Origin: an uncultured Lachnospiraceae bacterium
GTDB taxonomy: Bacteria > Bacillota > Clostridia > Lachnospirales > Lachnospiraceae
Direction of reading: 5' to 3'
Assembly (NCBI GenBank): GCA_948438565.1
Contig: CAOJLW010000030.1
Span: 1-13,842 of the forward strand
Length of the DNA stretch: 13,842 bases
Each line of letters starts with the position of its first letter. The first letter of the stretch is position 1. Under the pieces are notes generated by a model. The model made no database searches, was not told where the DNA came from, and saw only the letters and a program-made list of their open reading frames with translations. Below, piece after piece: positions 13,071 through 13,842 of the stretch. Position numbers and translations under genes: made by a program.

Positions 13071-13822
13071 TCAGACTTTTTTTTACCGCTCTTTTTATCA
13101 TTTGTTTCCTACTGCTTGGCATACCCATCCTTGGGATCACATGGCTAATCGGCAAAAAACACCGCTATGCCGCCGACCTTTCACAGCTCCGTACCGTACA
13201 GTGGGCGTTCCGGGTCATCCTGTTTCTCTGCGGAACGAAGCTAACGGTCATCGGGGAACATAATATCCCCAAAGATACCGCAGTCCTCTATGTGGGAAAC
13301 CACCGCAGTTTTTTTGACACAGTCATCACGTATGCACGATGCCCGGATCTAACCGGATACGTCGCCAAAGATTCCATGTTAAAAGTCCCTCTTCTGTCGC
13401 TTTGGATGAAACGGCTTTACTGCCTGTTCTTAAACCGTGACGACGTAAAAGAAGCGTTAAAAACCATTCTGACAGGGATAGAACAGGTCAAACAGGGAAT
13501 TTCCATCTGTATTTTCCCGGAAGGCACCCGAACCAAAAATACGGATGAAACCGAAATGCTTCCATTTAAAGAAGGCAGTCTAAAAATAGCGGAAAAAACC
13601 GGATGTCCAATCATCCCTATGGCCATTACCGGCTCCGCCGATATTTTTGAAAACCATTTTCCCTGGATATATTCCGCCCATGTCACCCTACAGTACGGAG
13701 AACCCATTTATCCAAAGGAGCTCTCCAAGGAAGAGCAAAAACACCTGGGCAGCTACACCCAGCAAAAAATTCTCGCGATGCTTATGCAGTCAAAGCTTCC
13801 ACAATCTGAAAAAACTGCATAA
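13067..13822 (+). CDS. plsC: 1-acyl-sn-glycerol-3-phosphate acyltransferase (PlsC family)
   Basis: 251 residues from the ATG at 13067. It transfers a second acyl chain to lysophosphatidic acid to form phosphatidic acid at the inner membrane face. An N-terminal hydrophobic segment (about 5-29) is followed by the acyltransferase domain with the catalytic NHRSFFD (78-84, NHx4D), the FPEGTR block (150-155, glycerol-phosphate binding), FKEGSLKIAEKTGCPIIPM (167-185) and VTLQYGEPIYP (206-216). The frame could begin at TTG 13046, but that codon directly abuts AAAGGA with no spacing. The ATG at 13067 gives the usual short N-terminus and overlaps a tiny leader ORF. Complete to TAA at 13820-13822. PlsC-like enzymes can have other acyl acceptors, so the exact substrate is inferred. 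Confidence 0.93.
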   Translation: MIRLFFTALFIICFLLLGIPILGITWLIGKKHRYAADLSQLRTVQWAFRVILFLCGTKLTVIGEHNIPKDTAVLYVGNHRSFFDTVITYARCPDLTGYVAKDSMLKVPLLSLWMKRLYCLFLNRDDVKEALKTILTGIEQVKQGISICIFPEGTRTKNTDETEMLPFKEGSLKIAEKTGCPIIPMAITGSADIFENHFPWIYSAHVTLQYGEPIYPKELSKEEQKHLGSYTQQKILAMLMQSKLPQSEKTA

Positions 13823-13842
13823 AATGGGACGCTTTTACTAAA

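Noticed and set aside
1..13842. CRISPR arrays, insertion sequences, tRNA, rRNA, attachment sites
   Set aside because: No regularly spaced repeats, transposase-like frames, tRNA cloverleaf or rRNA stretches were recognised by eye on either strand.

Overview
The window looks like the end of an assembled contig from a motile, endospore-forming member of the Clostridia, most likely the Lachnospiraceae. The evidence is a flagellin/FliS pair, a large flagellar-associated protein, a SipL-type spore morphogenetic protein (DUF3794 plus LysM), Veg, a DUF2508 (YaaL-like) protein, Gram-positive ribosome binding sites, and no outer-membrane genes. The family assignment is an inference from gene content; there is no rRNA here. 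Bases 1-15 match the end of the Illumina adapter exactly, so the left edge is an assembly end and not genomic sequence.

Layout. (1) 17-256, plus strand: the 3' part of a DUF2508 gene. It converges on and overlaps the next unit. (2) 220-5358, minus strand: a flagellar block, transcribed as a 1041-residue helical protein with a FliK-like C-terminal region, then flagellin, then fliS. The flagellin gene has its own sigma-D type promoter, placed across the stop codon of the upstream gene, and a leader with a near-perfect CsrA site. (3) 5535-10370, minus strand: a likely five-gene unit, NlpC/P60 wall hydrolase - SurA-N-like membrane protein - SEC-C methionine aminopeptidase - adenine phosphoribosyltransferase - NCS2 purine permease. 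It has an extended -10 promoter at its head and a strong terminator at its tail. (4) 10503-12369, minus strand: veg followed by sipL, driven by a very strong sigma-A promoter. Between them is a terminator-shaped hairpin whose 3' arm is the sipL Shine-Dalgarno sequence. (5) 12496-12945, minus: a PrcB-like lipoprotein. Divergent from it, at 13067-13822 plus, is a PlsC-type acyltransferase. Its good ribosome binding site serves a five-codon leader ORF that ends in an ATGA overlap with the plsC start.

How the parts work together. The flagellar block appears to be controlled by sigma-D and probably by CsrA at the level of flagellin translation. FliS is the flagellin chaperone. The apt and permease genes form an adenine uptake and salvage pair. 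The hydrolase and SurA-N-like genes are translationally coupled and both products are exported, so they may act together at the wall. Veg and SipL point to sporulation and biofilm functions. No mobile elements, CRISPR arrays, tRNA or rRNA genes were seen. The most interesting signals are regulatory: the hairpin over the sipL start, the flagellin leader, the plsC leader ORF, and the large poorly characterised flagellar protein.
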